Shown: positions 8,200-18,300 of the stretch, in pieces
Layout of the letters: each line of letters opens with the position of its first letter
Position numbering within the stretch: the stretch's first letter is position 1
Source of the DNA: Corynebacterium pseudokroppenstedtii
Lineage (GTDB): Bacteria; Actinomycetota; Actinomycetes; Mycobacteriales; Mycobacteriaceae
DNA: 64,000 nucleotides
Reading direction: 5' to 3'
NCBI RefSeq assembly: GCF_019754945.1
Contig: NZ_JAEUWU010000002.1
Coordinates: 62,001 to 126,000 of the forward strand
Translations under genes and position numbers: made by a program
Notes under the pieces: generated by a model
The model's input: only the letters and a program-made list of their open reading frames with translations
What the model was told of the DNA's origin: nothing
Database searches by the model: none

Positions 8200-10104
8200 T
8201 CATCCAACCCTGCGGGCGACAAAACGGATCGGCCCCCATCCCACCGGCTGGCGGCTCTCTACTTCGAAGCCGGCGTCGCGTAGCGCAGCCCGAACTTCCC
8301 GCCCCGTGGGGATCGAGGCGCCCGATACCAACATGCGTTGAATGTCGGCCTCGTAGTCTTCTTCATCGCCTGAGCCGTCGTCGGCAAGAACTTGGGTAAC
8401 CACAACGATTAACGACACAGTGTCTGAAAGATTGGCTATAACACCAGGGCCATTTATTGGACTATTGGAACCCCACGGATCATGAATAACGGCAACATCG
8501 GCGCGAGGGATGTCGAGCTGATCCGGTATGGAGGGCGCGGTCGCGGCGGACGCGGTGCCCGTCACGGTCGTGTGGGAGACCCGGGAGCGTCTGGAATCGT
8601 TGACCTCCGCCATGTTGAGGCCCTCGTGCTCGGGGCGATCCACAATCGTGACCGTGAGGGACGGGTTCGTGCGGGTGAGTTCATCGGCGAGGACGGCAGC
8701 GCCGGGGCCGAGCGTCAGCGCCGAGGACGCGCCGCCCAGGTCCAAGCCCGCGACCACGGCGGGGGCTACCCACCCCATGCGGAGGTTCGCACCCACCGCC
8801 AAGCGGCTGCCCAGCTCCGGCTTGGCGTCCTGCCACTCGGACATCGTGCGGCCGGAGGTGCCCAACTGGACGGGGGTGCCGGTACGCAAACCCTGGCCCA
8901 CGTGGATGAAGGACATCGCAGGCATGGAGCCGAAGCCAGATAGGTAGCCGCCCGCTGGCGAGGTCGGATCGGCTAGCTCCATGCCCACGGGAGTGAGGCC
9001 ATAGGTCACCGCGTCGCTGGAGGGCTGAGCGGTGGAGGATTGGTCTGTGGACGGCTGATCTACGGAGGGACTTTCTTCGTGCTCGATGGTGACCAGCTCC
9101 AGGGCGGCAAGGTACCGCATGAACCTCACCAAGCGATCAGAGGCAATGCCGGTCTCCTCGGCGAGGGGTCCGGGGGTGGTGAAGCCGGCGTCGATCGCGG
9201 TGAAAATGCCGGCTTCGGCGGCGGCGCGGACGGCGAAGGCCGGGGCGATATCGGCCATCTCGGAAAGACGGTTGTAAGCGGCGATGGTGCTGGTGGCCTT
9301 GCTGGCGGAGGCGTTGCCGTCGCGCCAATAGCCCACGATCTGCGTGTTTTCGGGCTTGACGCCGCGTTCCTTGACCAGCTTGCGGATGCCGCGGAGCTGG
9401 CCGGCCTCACCTGCACACCAGACGTAGGGCGTGCCCTCGGGCCAGTCCAGGGACTCGAGCGCACTGCCGAGCGACTGTCCCTGGGACCTCACTACCCAGT
9501 GCAGTTCCACGTCGGGGGATGGAATGTTCAGTTTCTGGATTCGGTCCGGCGTGGTGACCTCAATAACCGCAACCGCTTTTAACGCGGGGTAGCTCTCTAC
9601 GCAACGGCCGATGGCCGGCAGCGCGGTTTCGTCCCCGGCCAGGAGCATCCAGTCCACCCCCTCGGGGAGGGCGCCACAATTCTTCGGGCCGGCCATATAA
9701 ATACTGTCACCCGGCGCGACGGACTCCGACCATGCCTCGGCCAAGCCTGACCCGTGGCGGGCGAAATCGATATCCACCTCGCCGGCGTCGGCATCCCATC
9801 GGCGCACCGTGTACGTGCGGAATAGCTCGTTGATCTCCGCGGTCCACTCCAGGCGGCCATCGCCTAACGCCCTGGGGGCTGGCCGCTCCCCTGTCTCCGG
9901 GTGAGGGAAAATCAAACGCACGTCGTCGTCGAAACCTGTGCTGATCATTTCGGGGACGTGCACGTCGCCCTGCTGGTGGGCGTCGAATTGCTCACTGGTG
10001 AAAGTGATGCGCCGCATCCCTGGGGTGATGTCTTCCACGCGGCTCACCGTGATCTCGCGTAAAGAAATCGGGTAAATGTCGTGGTGACGGCTATTGCGTT
10101 TCAT
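8200..10104 (-). CDS. Ferric-siderophore reductase (SIP family) fused to an O-methyltransferase-like domain
   Basis: A 634-residue two-part protein. Residues ~10-265 form a siderophore-interacting protein: an FAD-binding barrel with RTYTVRRW (96-103), a nucleotide-binding half (LLAGDETALPAIGR; WCAGEAGQ) and the C-terminal GYWRDG typical of the family, which reduces ferric siderophores to release iron. Residues ~275-634 look like an O-methyltransferase: a winged-helix dimerisation part (~280-340), a Ser/Asp-rich insert, then a class I fold with a weak motif I (LDLGGASSAL, ~454-463). The SAM site looks degenerate, so this half may be structural. The ATG at 10104 has AAGGA at good spacing; a TTG nine codons earlier is less likely. 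It follows the siderophore-binding lipoprotein gene on the same strand. Confidence 0.8.
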   Translation of the reverse strand: MKRNSRHHDIYPISLREITVSRVEDITPGMRRITFTSEQFDAHQQGDVHVPEMISTGFDDDVRLIFPHPETGERPAPRALGDGRLEWTAEINELFRTYTVRRWDADAGEVDIDFARHGSGLAEAWSESVAPGDSIYMAGPKNCGALPEGVDWMLLAGDETALPAIGRCVESYPALKAVAVIEVTTPDRIQKLNIPSPDVELHWVVRSQGQSLGSALESLDWPEGTPYVWCAGEAGQLRGIRKLVKERGVKPENTQIVGYWRDGNASASKATSTIAAYNRLSEMADIAPAFAVRAAAEAGIFTAIDAGFTTPGPLAEETGIASDRLVRFMRYLAALELVTIEHEESPSVDQPSTDQSSTAQPSSDAVTYGLTPVGMELADPTSPAGGYLSGFGSMPAMSFIHVGQGLRTGTPVQLGTSGRTMSEWQDAKPELGSRLAVGANLRMGWVAPAVVAGLDLGGASSALTLGPGAAVLADELTRTNPSLTVTIVDRPEHEGLNMAEVNDSRRSRVSHTTVTGTASAATAPSIPDQLDIPRADVAVIHDPWGSNSPINGPGVIANLSDTVSLIVVVTQVLADDGSGDEEDYEADIQRMLVSGASIPTGREVRAALRDAGFEVESRQPVGWGPIRFVARRVG

Positions 10105-10210
10105 ATGATCATTCCTTTTAATATGTCGCAAACGTCGGCTTTATAAATTGGCTTTAACGTTCTACGGGCACGGGCACCTTTCATGTCCCGGTCACGCCCG
10201 TACGGTACAA

Positions 10211-10243
10211 GAAAACCCGGGTATGCCACACGGCACACCCGGG
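10211..10243 (-). terminator. Terminator of the siderophore-binding lipoprotein gene
   Basis: Arms at 10216-10227 and 10232-10243 pair with one mismatch (CCCGGGT... with ...ACCCGGG) around an ACAC loop. On the minus strand the stem runs into TTTTC (complement of 10211-10215). It lies 68 bases past the stop of the 10311-11369 gene, and probably limits rather than abolishes read-through to the reductase fusion. Confidence 0.75.
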
Positions 10244-10310
10244 AAACCCTCATCCGATACGCCACCCCACAGCCGCAGGGAAGCGTCGGCAATGAAGTAG
10301 ATGAACAGCC

Positions 10311-11369
10311 TTACTTATTGGAGTCATCCTTCGAGTCAGACTTCTCGTCCGAGACCTTCTTCAGCTCCGGCTTGATTTCCTTCAGAGCCCACTCGCGGGA
10401 CAGGGAGGACGGAACATACAGCGCCGAGGACACAGCCTTGTTGTCCTCAACCGTGGCACCGCTCTTAACCTGCTTCAGGTCGTTGTAGCCCGGAACAGCG
10501 CGGACCGCGTCCATCCCGTCGGCAGCGAACAGAACCATGAAGTCCGCAGTCAACTTGTCAATGTTCTCCGGGGAAATCATGGCGCGGCCCTGCTGCGTCG
10601 GGATCGAACCATCCGTGTACCCGGCGGGCAGCTTCATCCCCAGGTCAGTGAAGAACTGGTTGGCGGGGTTGGCCTCGTCGGTAATCACACCGAAGTTACC
10701 GCTGCGGTGCTGAACCACCAGCGCCGTCTTACCGTCCAGACCCTTAAGGTCCTTCTTGGCGTTCTCGAAGGCTTCCGTGTCCTTCTTCTCGATGTCCTTG
10801 ACCTTGTCCTCATCCTGGTAGATCTTGCCCAAGGCCTCCAGCTGCGGCTTCCAACCGATCAGCTGCGGATCCTGGCCCATACCCGGAAGAGTCGGCGCAA
10901 CTTCCTTCAACTTGTTGTAGGCGTCCTCATTAATGCGGTAGAAATCACCAACAATGAAATCGGGCTTCTCCGCCGCGATCTTCTCTACCGGCAACTCGCG
11001 AGGATCAGCGTCAATCTTCTTGACGTCCTTCAGCTTGTCGTTCTTCCACTTGGCGTTCTGAGCATCATCAGGGCTCTGAACAACAACGTCAGGGGTAATG
11101 CCCAGTGCAAGGAGGTTATCAACCGATGTACCCATCGCTACAACCTTCTTCGGCTTCACCGGGTATGTATCTTCACCCCACGCATGCTTAATTGTGACTT
11201 CCTTGGCATCCGACGAATCCTTCGCACCCTCAGACGCACTCTGGCTAGTTGAATCTGCGGCAGTGGAATCCCTGGAACTGTCGTCATCATTCGAACACGC
11301 ACCCAAAACCAAGGAACCAGCCAACGTCAGGGCGATCAAGGGCATAGGGCGGACAAGTGAACGCTTCAC
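10311..11369 (-). CDS. Ferric-siderophore ABC transporter substrate-binding lipoprotein
   Basis: A 352-residue lipoprotein of the FecB/FhuD/CeuE class (periplasmic-binding fold with a long central helix). The signal ends in a lipobox, LGAC, with Cys25 as the lipidated residue, followed by an acidic/Ser-rich tether to about residue 60. Conserved segments include the KPKKVVAMGTSVDNLLALGI start of lobe 1 and KPDFIVGDFYR. It should capture the ferric siderophore outside the membrane and pass it to a FecCD-type permease, but no permease or cognate ATPase gene is in the window. It is divergent from the isochorismatase gene with a good DtxR box between them, so iron repression of both is likely. A T-tailed hairpin follows. 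Confidence 0.9.
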   Translation of the reverse strand: MKRSLVRPMPLIALTLAGSLVLGACSNDDDSSRDSTAADSTSQSASEGAKDSSDAKEVTIKHAWGEDTYPVKPKKVVAMGTSVDNLLALGITPDVVVQSPDDAQNAKWKNDKLKDVKKIDADPRELPVEKIAAEKPDFIVGDFYRINEDAYNKLKEVAPTLPGMGQDPQLIGWKPQLEALGKIYQDEDKVKDIEKKDTEAFENAKKDLKGLDGKTALVVQHRSGNFGVITDEANPANQFFTDLGMKLPAGYTDGSIPTQQGRAMISPENIDKLTADFMVLFAADGMDAVRAVPGYNDLKQVKSGATVEDNKAVSSALYVPSSLSREWALKEIKPELKKVSDEKSDSKDDSNK

Positions 11370-11477
11370 GGAAACTCCAATTCAAAAGTGTGAACAATGC
11401 AGGCCACAGAATTATGACAGATGCACAATGTCATCTGTTTGGGCCAGGATGCCCACCGATCCACAACGCATCTATCA

Positions 11478-11496
11478 TTCAGTATGGCTAGCCTAA
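11478..11496. promoter_or_regulatory. DtxR-type iron box between divergent genes
   Basis: Read on the minus strand the 19-mer is TTAGGCTAGCCATACTGAA, matching 14 of 19 positions of the DtxR consensus TTAGGTTAGCCTAACCTAA by eye. It sits 109 bases upstream of the lipoprotein start and 88 bases upstream of the isochorismatase start. DtxR with Fe2+ would repress both. Confidence 0.7.
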
Positions 11497-11583
11497 TTTA
11501 TTGACACGATAGTGTCCGGAATTCTCTTAGACAACACTTGTAAGGGAATGCCCCCACAATTCACCCCCAAGGAGAACTAACCA

Positions 11584-12237
11584 GTGACAATTCCATCCAT
11601 CGCGCCGTACACGATCCCCACCCTAACGGTGAAACCCGCTGTCAACTGGCCACTTTATACTGATCGCGCGGCTCTGTTGGTCCACGATATGCAAAACTAC
11701 TTCATCTCCGCGTACACTCCCACCGACGAACCAGCGTCAACTATGGTGGCCAACATCAAGCAACTCATCACCCGCGCCGATAAGGCCAACATCCCCGTCT
11801 TCTACACAGCCCAGCCGCCGGAGCAAAAAGAATACCGCCGAGGGCTGCTCCGCGAATTATGGGGCCAAGGTATTCAGACCGACGCAGAAGCGGACATTAT
11901 CCCGGAGTTGACGCCGCAGAAACAGCACCATGTCATCACCAAGTGGAGGTACTCGGCCTTCGCCCGAACAGACCTTCGCGAATCCCTGGCATTCGCGAAA
12001 CGCGACCAGCTGATCATCACCGGGGTTTACGGCCACATGGGGTGCGGGGTCAGCGCGGTCGACGCGTTCATGAATGACATCCAGCCATTCCTTGTTCGCG
12101 ATGCCATTGCCGACTTCACCCGCGACGACCACACAACGACGATCAACTGGGTTGCCCGACGCTGCGGGCGAGTGATTGATACCGACGAGGTGGTGAACGC
12201 AATGGAGGGTTCAGGACCTGGAACTGGCGTCGCTTAA
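11584..12237 (+). CDS. entB: Isochorismatase (EntB-type, no carrier domain)
   Basis: A 217-residue isochorismatase that would convert isochorismate to 2,3-dihydro-2,3-dihydroxybenzoate plus pyruvate. The family motifs are clear: LLVHDMQNYF with Asp35, ITKWRYSAF with Lys120, and ITGVYGHMGCGVSAVDAFMNDIQPFLVRDAIADFTRD. It ends where the hydrolase domain ends: the C-terminal aryl carrier domain of E. coli EntB is absent and is instead encoded as a separate gene at 23033. The GTG start has AAGGAG ten bases upstream. It is alone on the plus strand here, divergent from the lipoprotein gene and under the same DtxR box, and converges with the lipase gene 50 bases downstream. Confidence 0.9.
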   Translation: MTIPSIAPYTIPTLTVKPAVNWPLYTDRAALLVHDMQNYFISAYTPTDEPASTMVANIKQLITRADKANIPVFYTAQPPEQKEYRRGLLRELWGQGIQTDAEADIIPELTPQKQHHVITKWRYSAFARTDLRESLAFAKRDQLIITGVYGHMGCGVSAVDAFMNDIQPFLVRDAIADFTRDDHTTTINWVARRCGRVIDTDEVVNAMEGSGPGTGVA

Positions 12238-12287
12238 GCTCCGCCCCTCGTTCAGCACCCGCCATCAACGCCTTGTCCTACTGCTCG

Positions 12288-13256
12288 TTACATTTGTGGC
12301 GCTTCGGTGAGCGGAGGAACCAAGCTATCGACAGTAGGCAATCCCTCTGGAGCGGGAATAGAACACTCCATCTTCAGGGGCCCTCCATCAAGAGCAGAAG
12401 CCACCAGGCTCTGAACCGAGGGCAGCAACGTCATTCCGAGATGGGGTACTACATCGTTGGGGCACAAGTCCTGAGTGATAACGTTCTGATAATCACCAGG
12501 TCCATCCATGAGGTTGATCTGGTACGGCGCAGCATCATATTCCTGACGCGTTGTGATGTTGACATAGCGGATACCCGGCAAAGCCTCGGCTGGAGTATTC
12601 AAACGAGTAACTTCTTCCCCACCCTCAGCCATTTCAAGACACGCGTCGGTGGGATTCTTCTTAAACCCAGGTGGAACTAACGCATCCGCACTAGCTGGAG
12701 GGCACTCCCCCTTTTCCAAAGCTTGCGTCTGATATGGCGATCCCTTTATCAACCCAGACAAGGACACGACAGTGCGCACGTCTTTTGCTCCGTCAAAGTC
12801 CTTTAACCAATACCGGGTGACGAGACCACCCTGCGAATAAGTAACAACGTCGACCTTGTCTGAGCCGGTCTCTTTCTTCACCTTTTCGATAAACTCCGGA
12901 ATTCGCGCTGAATTTCCCTTGACCGTGACATACGGGCTTGTTTCGGGACGGGTTGGCTCCCACACCATGAAGGGATGAACATCGAAACCCCGTTTACTCA
13001 TCATGGAGGCAAACAAATCAGCAGTTGGCCGGAGTTCGTTCGATCCCGAAATATAAACGACCGGAAGCTTTTCTTTGAAATCATCATCCTGTGGAGACTG
13101 CGATGGACTATCTGACACTACTGGAGGTTGTGCATCACCAGCGAAGGCTTGTCCCCCGAACGGAGAAAGAAGCGTGGCCATAGTGACACCACAAGCTAAG
13201 GTCACACCCGCAGAAGAACGGGCACACTGTTTCTGAAAAATACCTGAAAGACGCAT
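12288..13256 (-). CDS. Secreted lipase (class 2 triacylglycerol lipase family)
   Basis: A 322-residue exported alpha/beta hydrolase. The N-terminus has a signal peptide with an AFA cleavage site near residue 40. VVYISGSNELRPTADLF starts the hydrolase core, and VVTYSQGGLVTRYW carries the nucleophile elbow (x-Y-S-Q-G). A Cys-containing insertion follows, and VVPHLGMTL may hold the catalytic His. Lipases of this type are abundant in lipid-dependent corynebacteria. It sits inside the siderophore island between the isochorismatase and DHB-ligase genes; whether it acts on the siderophore or only on host lipids is unknown. The ATG at 13256 is preferred over a TTG two codons earlier because a TAAGAT box lies exactly 6 bases upstream, which suggests a leaderless message. 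Confidence 0.8.
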   Translation of the reverse strand: MRLSGIFQKQCARSSAGVTLACGVTMATLLSPFGGQAFAGDAQPPVVSDSPSQSPQDDDFKEKLPVVYISGSNELRPTADLFASMMSKRGFDVHPFMVWEPTRPETSPYVTVKGNSARIPEFIEKVKKETGSDKVDVVTYSQGGLVTRYWLKDFDGAKDVRTVVSLSGLIKGSPYQTQALEKGECPPASADALVPPGFKKNPTDACLEMAEGGEEVTRLNTPAEALPGIRYVNITTRQEYDAAPYQINLMDGPGDYQNVITQDLCPNDVVPHLGMTLLPSVQSLVASALDGGPLKMECSIPAPEGLPTVDSLVPPLTEAPQM

Positions 13257-13285
13257 AAACAAATCTTAACCTAATTAATTTAGGT
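13257..13285 (-). promoter_or_regulatory. Probable leaderless promoter with palindromic operator for the lipase gene
   Basis: On the minus strand TAAGAT (complement of 13263-13268) stands 6 bases before the ATG. Directly upstream lies a palindrome, ACCTAA-TTAAT-TTAGGT (13269-13285). The arms are DtxR-type half-sites in inverted order, so iron control is possible but not shown. Confidence 0.45.
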
Positions 13286-13475
13286 ACGGCTTCAATATAT
13301 GAGGAAGAACATTTTAGATACACCAAATATGGGGTAGTGATGAAATATAGCGCCGGCAAAATTTAGAGCTATTTTTAGGGCAGCCCTTGCCTACAATCTG
13401 TCTTTCGGCAAACCCCTCAAGAGCACCGATGTAAAGTTGATTCCCGGACGAAACACAATAAGGCCACTAAAGCCC

Positions 13476-15272
13476 TCACTGGTCTTTTTTGCTCACCTTG
13501 CCTACCCCTGTCAATGGAAACTCATCAACAAATTCCACAATATCGGGAACGGCGAAACGTGATAATCCTGATTCACGGACGAACTTCTTGATCTGCGTGG
13601 CCGTTAGTGGCTGATAGGACGCTGCCGTCGAGTGAGAACCCTCGGTACCCCGGTCTCTCGACGCATCCGTGCCAGACGGTTTGTAACCGTCACGAAGAAT
13701 AATGAGCGCACGGATCTTCTCGCCCATCACATCGTCGGGAATACCTACGACTGATACGTCGTGAATAGCGGGGTGTTTGAGCAAGCAATTCTCCACCGAC
13801 TCGGGCGCGATCTTCTCCCCACCACGGTTGATCTGGTCTTTAGCGCGGCCGGTCACCGTGATCGCACCGTCGGCAGAGACCGTGACAATATCGCCCGTGA
13901 TGTAGAAACCGTCGTCGGTGAATGACGACGCATTCGCCGTCGGATTCCGGTGATAGCGGCGGATAGTGTACGGCCCGCGGGTATGCAGGTGGCCTGGTGT
14001 GCCACGATCAACCGGAGCGCCTTCGTCGTTGACAACGCGAACCTCGTCGGCACGACTCATGGGAACGCCCTGGGTGTTGACGATCTCATCGATGTTGCCG
14101 CCCAGTTTGGTGTAATTCACGAGGCCCTCGGCCATTCCGAAGACCTGCTGGAGGTTAATCCCCAGCTCCGGGGCGACGCGCTCCGCGGCAGAGGCGCTGA
14201 GTTTCGCGCCACCAACCCACACCGTTTTCATGGTTTCCATCGTGGGGTCGGGGTTTTGGGCCTCGTCGCGGCTGTTGAGGAGGCTAATGAGCAGCGGCGG
14301 GACCAACGCCATGTGCGTGCCGCGGTGCGCGTGAATGTAGCGGCGGATGGTGGTGGGCGACGGGTCGGGAACGTACACCACCGTGGCACCAGTGTGGAGC
14401 GCGCCCAAGATGCCGGGAGAGCTCATCGTGAAGTTGTGCGACGCTGGCATGACCACGAGAAACACATCGCCGCGATGCATATCGCACACCTCGTCGGAGC
14501 GGCGCACGGAATACAGGTAGTCGTCGTGGCTGCGAGGGATCAGCTTGGGCGTGCCCGTCGTTCCCCCAGAAAGCTGGAGGAAGGCGAGAGCTTGCGGGTC
14601 GCGTTCGGGTGAAGGCCAGGGGGTGGAGTCTGCGTCGGCGTCTGAGTTGGCGTTGGTGGCGGAGTTCTCGCCACTTACTTCGGCGCTGACTTCTGTGCCG
14701 TCGATTTCGGCGCCATTGATGACGGGTGTATCCCACGGCTCGTCGGCACGAGGGTCGATCTGAATGGTGGTGAGTTCTGGGATCTCCTCAAGCAGGCCTT
14801 TTTCAACCCGTTTGGCGTGCTTATCGCGCGGAACTGCGGCGATCCGAACCCCCGCGGGCGCGGTCCGGGCGAAGTGGGCGATGTCGTCCGCACCGTGGGC
14901 GGGGAGGGCGAAGACGGGAACGGCGCCGATGCTCCAGATGCCAAAAATCGCTTCCATGTGGACCGCGGCATTGGGCAGTTGGACGATGACGGCGTCGCCC
15001 TCTGCGATGCCGAGACCGCGCAACAGGTTGCCGACCTTATGGGCCGAGTCGCGAACATCGCTCCAGGTCAGTGAGCGGTAGCGATCCACTGCGAAGGGCG
15101 CATCGTCGTAGAGGTCCCGGGCACGCTCAAATAACGCCCAATGCGTGTCACCCGTATAAATCCCCAGCTCCCGGTACCGCTGAACGTCCTCCCACGGGCA
15201 ACCGTTGGCCGCACCTCCCTCACGCTGGGCGTATTCCTTCGCGTTCGGCGACGGAATTGTTGCTTGTGTCAT
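13476..15272 (-). CDS. entE: 2,3-dihydroxybenzoate-AMP ligase (EntE/DhbE-type)
   Basis: A 598-residue stand-alone aryl-adenylating enzyme that activates the aryl acid as its AMP ester and loads it on an aryl carrier protein. The P-loop SGGTTGTPK is at 235-243; GFYITGD and GGEKIAPESVE mark the hinge and C-terminal lid; the C-terminus GVGKVSKKDQ carries the catalytic Lys. The pocket residues that separate DHB from salicylate ligases read Asn280, Ser285 and Val385 (HNFTMSSPG; AEGLVNYT), the 2,3-DHB pattern (Asn235/Ser240/Val337 in DhbE). An Asn/Asp/Ser-rich insert (~195-225) makes it longer than usual. The start at 15272 has AAGGA eight bases upstream; longer frames read back into the NRPS gene. 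It follows the NRPS stop by 86 bases, so one operon is likely. Confidence 0.92.
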   Translation of the reverse strand: MTQATIPSPNAKEYAQREGGAANGCPWEDVQRYRELGIYTGDTHWALFERARDLYDDAPFAVDRYRSLTWSDVRDSAHKVGNLLRGLGIAEGDAVIVQLPNAAVHMEAIFGIWSIGAVPVFALPAHGADDIAHFARTAPAGVRIAAVPRDKHAKRVEKGLLEEIPELTTIQIDPRADEPWDTPVINGAEIDGTEVSAEVSGENSATNANSDADADSTPWPSPERDPQALAFLQLSGGTTGTPKLIPRSHDDYLYSVRRSDEVCDMHRGDVFLVVMPASHNFTMSSPGILGALHTGATVVYVPDPSPTTIRRYIHAHRGTHMALVPPLLISLLNSRDEAQNPDPTMETMKTVWVGGAKLSASAAERVAPELGINLQQVFGMAEGLVNYTKLGGNIDEIVNTQGVPMSRADEVRVVNDEGAPVDRGTPGHLHTRGPYTIRRYHRNPTANASSFTDDGFYITGDIVTVSADGAITVTGRAKDQINRGGEKIAPESVENCLLKHPAIHDVSVVGIPDDVMGEKIRALIILRDGYKPSGTDASRDRGTEGSHSTAASYQPLTATQIKKFVRESGLSRFAVPDIVEFVDEFPLTGVGKVSKKDQ

Positions 15273-15358
15273 AACCATCATCCTTCGTGGTGCTTTGGTG
15301 TGTGTGGTGTGGTTCAGTGTTGCCGTGCTGTGCTGTTCGCGTGGTTTCCCGTCGGCGT

Positions 15359-18300
15359 TTACTCCAATTCCTCCCCGAGGGTGGGAGCGCTCTGCTTCCA
15401 CCCTGCCAATGAGGCCAGCCCACCGTGGTCGAGGGGCAACGAGTGCGTACGTAACTCGACGCCGGTGTTTTCCCAGGCCTCTACCGGGTTCCATTTGGTT
15501 TGTTGGTCAGGCTTCGGTCGCTCAACTACTCCCGATGTGTTGCGCACAATCGGCGCGTTCTCCGCCGTAATAAGAACAACTTTCTTCACGACGCCACGCA
15601 CAGGAGTCTCACTGACCTCGCCCATCCATCGGGCGCACGCCCGAACGGAGCATTCCGACCGGTCGCGGAGGGCGTCGTCGGCACGCAGTTCGTGAGCACT
15701 GAACCCGGTGATATCGGAAAGAAGGTCAATGTTGAGATCGTCCGGAATCGGAGGCGGGGTCATCCCGGCGCGAGCCGGATAGGCATCCAGGACAACGAGG
15801 AGATCGACGACGGAGCCGGTGGCGGTGCTGCGCTGCTGGCTTAGGCGTGCGCTGACGGCATGCGCAATCGTCGCGCCGAAAGAAAACCCGACGAAGGTGT
15901 ATGGCCCCTCGGGCTGATAGTCGCGGATAGCGGACGCGTAGAGGTCGACTGCCTTGTCCCAGCTGATCGGACCAGTGATGTTCGCCGGGAATTGAATGCC
16001 GATGACGGGACGGTCGGTTGTGAGGTATTCGGCAAGCCCCTGGTAGGAGAACACCGAACCGTCAATCGCGTGGAAGCAGAATAGGGGTCGGCCTTTGCCT
16101 TCCTTCAGAGTGACCATCCACGGAGGGCGGGAATCGTGATCGCGCGTGTCGGTGGGCTGGGTTGTCTGAGGCTGGGTTTCCTGAGAAGCAGCGGGTCGGG
16201 ATGCTGACGGCTGGGGCGAATCGCCCTCGATCGCGCGGACAATGCCCCGCGGCGAACCCGCCTCCACAATCGTCTGAATGTCCAGCTTGTGGCCACGTTT
16301 CCGGAGCTTACCCATGAGGCGGACGGCCATGAGCGAGTGAACTCCCAAATCCTCAAACGCGACATCGGGGTCCACCTCCGGGCGGTTGAGCAAACCGGCG
16401 ATGTCTTCGCAGATATCGCGCAGCAGTTGGCTGTCCTGATCGGGGCGTTCAGTTTCAGCGTTGGGCTGGTTCGACGTGGTGGGTTCCGACGTTGGAAGGT
16501 CCGACGTCGGCTCGTCGTCGTGATCTTGTATGGAGCGGTCGTCCGCGTTCTGCCCTGGCCGACGTCGAATGTTGTCAAGCATCGGGGCAATCTCATCGCG
16601 AATAGCACGCAACGACTCGGGCGATCCGACGTCGGCAATAGAGGCGCACCATGAAAAGGTGGCGCGAAGAGCGTCGGCAAGAGTCTGAGCAACCTGCTGC
16701 GAAACTACTCCAGGCTGGTAGGCCAGGGCCAGATCGAAGGGGCCTCCCGGCGGGTGGATCACCGTCAACGGGTACTGGGTTTCGCCGCGAGTGGTCAGGC
16801 CCGCGATGCGTATACCGCGAGACGCGGCGACGCGATCGTCGGAATCAGGGAGAGCGCCGGACTGCGTGTCTATCTCCGAGAACTCATCGGGGAAATTGTC
16901 GTACACCACCAATGAGTCGAAGAGCGGGCCCGACTGCGGAGCCTCACCGCGAGACTCGCCCACCCGGCGCTCGATGTCGGCCAGGGAGGCAGAGGTGTGG
17001 TCCGCCAACTCGGCCTGGGCGCGCGCGTGGGACCGCAAGACCGAGGCCAGCGAATTCCCGCGCAGGTCCACCCTCACCGGAAGTGTGTTGATGAAGAGGC
17101 CGATCGTGTTGTCGATGCCATCGAGCTCGCTCGGCCGGCCCGAAGTGACCACGCCGAACACGGCGTCGTCGTGACCGGTCAGGGCCGCAACGACACACGC
17201 CCACGCCGTCTGAATGAGGGTGTTGGGGGTGACACCGACAGTACGGGCACAGCGAGAAAGGTCAGCTTTCTGTTGGTCAGAGAGCTGTACGATGCAATGT
17301 TCCTCGCCGGAATCCTCGTCGGTGGTCGCGGATTCAGGCGCGTCCGGTTCGGCGGTGGGCGTGAGTGCATCCATGACTCGGCTTGCATGGTCAAGACCTG
17401 CCACGTGGTCGATCCACAGCTCGGTATCAGCCTTCACTCGGGGCTGCATGTCCTCAGCAAATTGGCCATACGGGTATCGCAGGGGCAGCTCAGCGATGGC
17501 AGTTGCGATGGCGCGTGAAAGCGTATCCTCTCCATCACCGTCATTTCCGCTGGCCAGAAGCTCGGCAGCGCGGTTATACACGTGCATTAACTCGCGCAAG
17601 AGGATCGTCGTGGACCACCCGTCGGTAAGAATATGGTGGTTCCCCAACACCAGCTGACTGCGCCGATTGCCGAGCCTCACCAGGGTCGCCGCGACCATAT
17701 TCCCGCGCGTCACGTCGAGCTGGCGGGAAGCCATCCGGTCCAGAACGTCGTCGATAAGCGACGATTGCACGCGCGACGGAAGCCAGCGAGCGTCGATCAC
17801 CGACCATTGCCACCGCGGGGTGCGTGGAATGACGTGTACCGGGCGGTCGAGTGTTTCGTAATCGAACGCCGCCTTGAGCACGTCCTGGCGGTCCATCACG
17901 GCTTCGAAGGTGGCTCGCAGGAGCTCCGGCTCCACCGGGCCTTCGACGGCCATGGACGCGGCGATCACATAATGGTCGCGCTCGCGGGAATCCAGCGCCT
18001 GGTACAGCAGCCCCTCTTGCAGCGGGGAGAGCCCGTACACGTTCTGGAGCGGCCCGAACCGGCGCTGCCAGTGCTCGATATCCGCACTGGTCACGGGTGC
18101 TAAGCAATCCGAGGGCGACGCGCTACCCTCCGCGCTCAGCCCGAAGACGGCGAGATCTGTCAGAGCCTTGACGACGCCATCCACGAGCTGTTGCGCGCGA
18201 TCGTCCGTTTCTGCATCGACGGTGATGCTGAGCGACGGTGTGCCGCGGTCATTGCCGACGGGTGCTGTGTGGGGGTCGGGGGTGTTTGTGTCTGAGTCCG

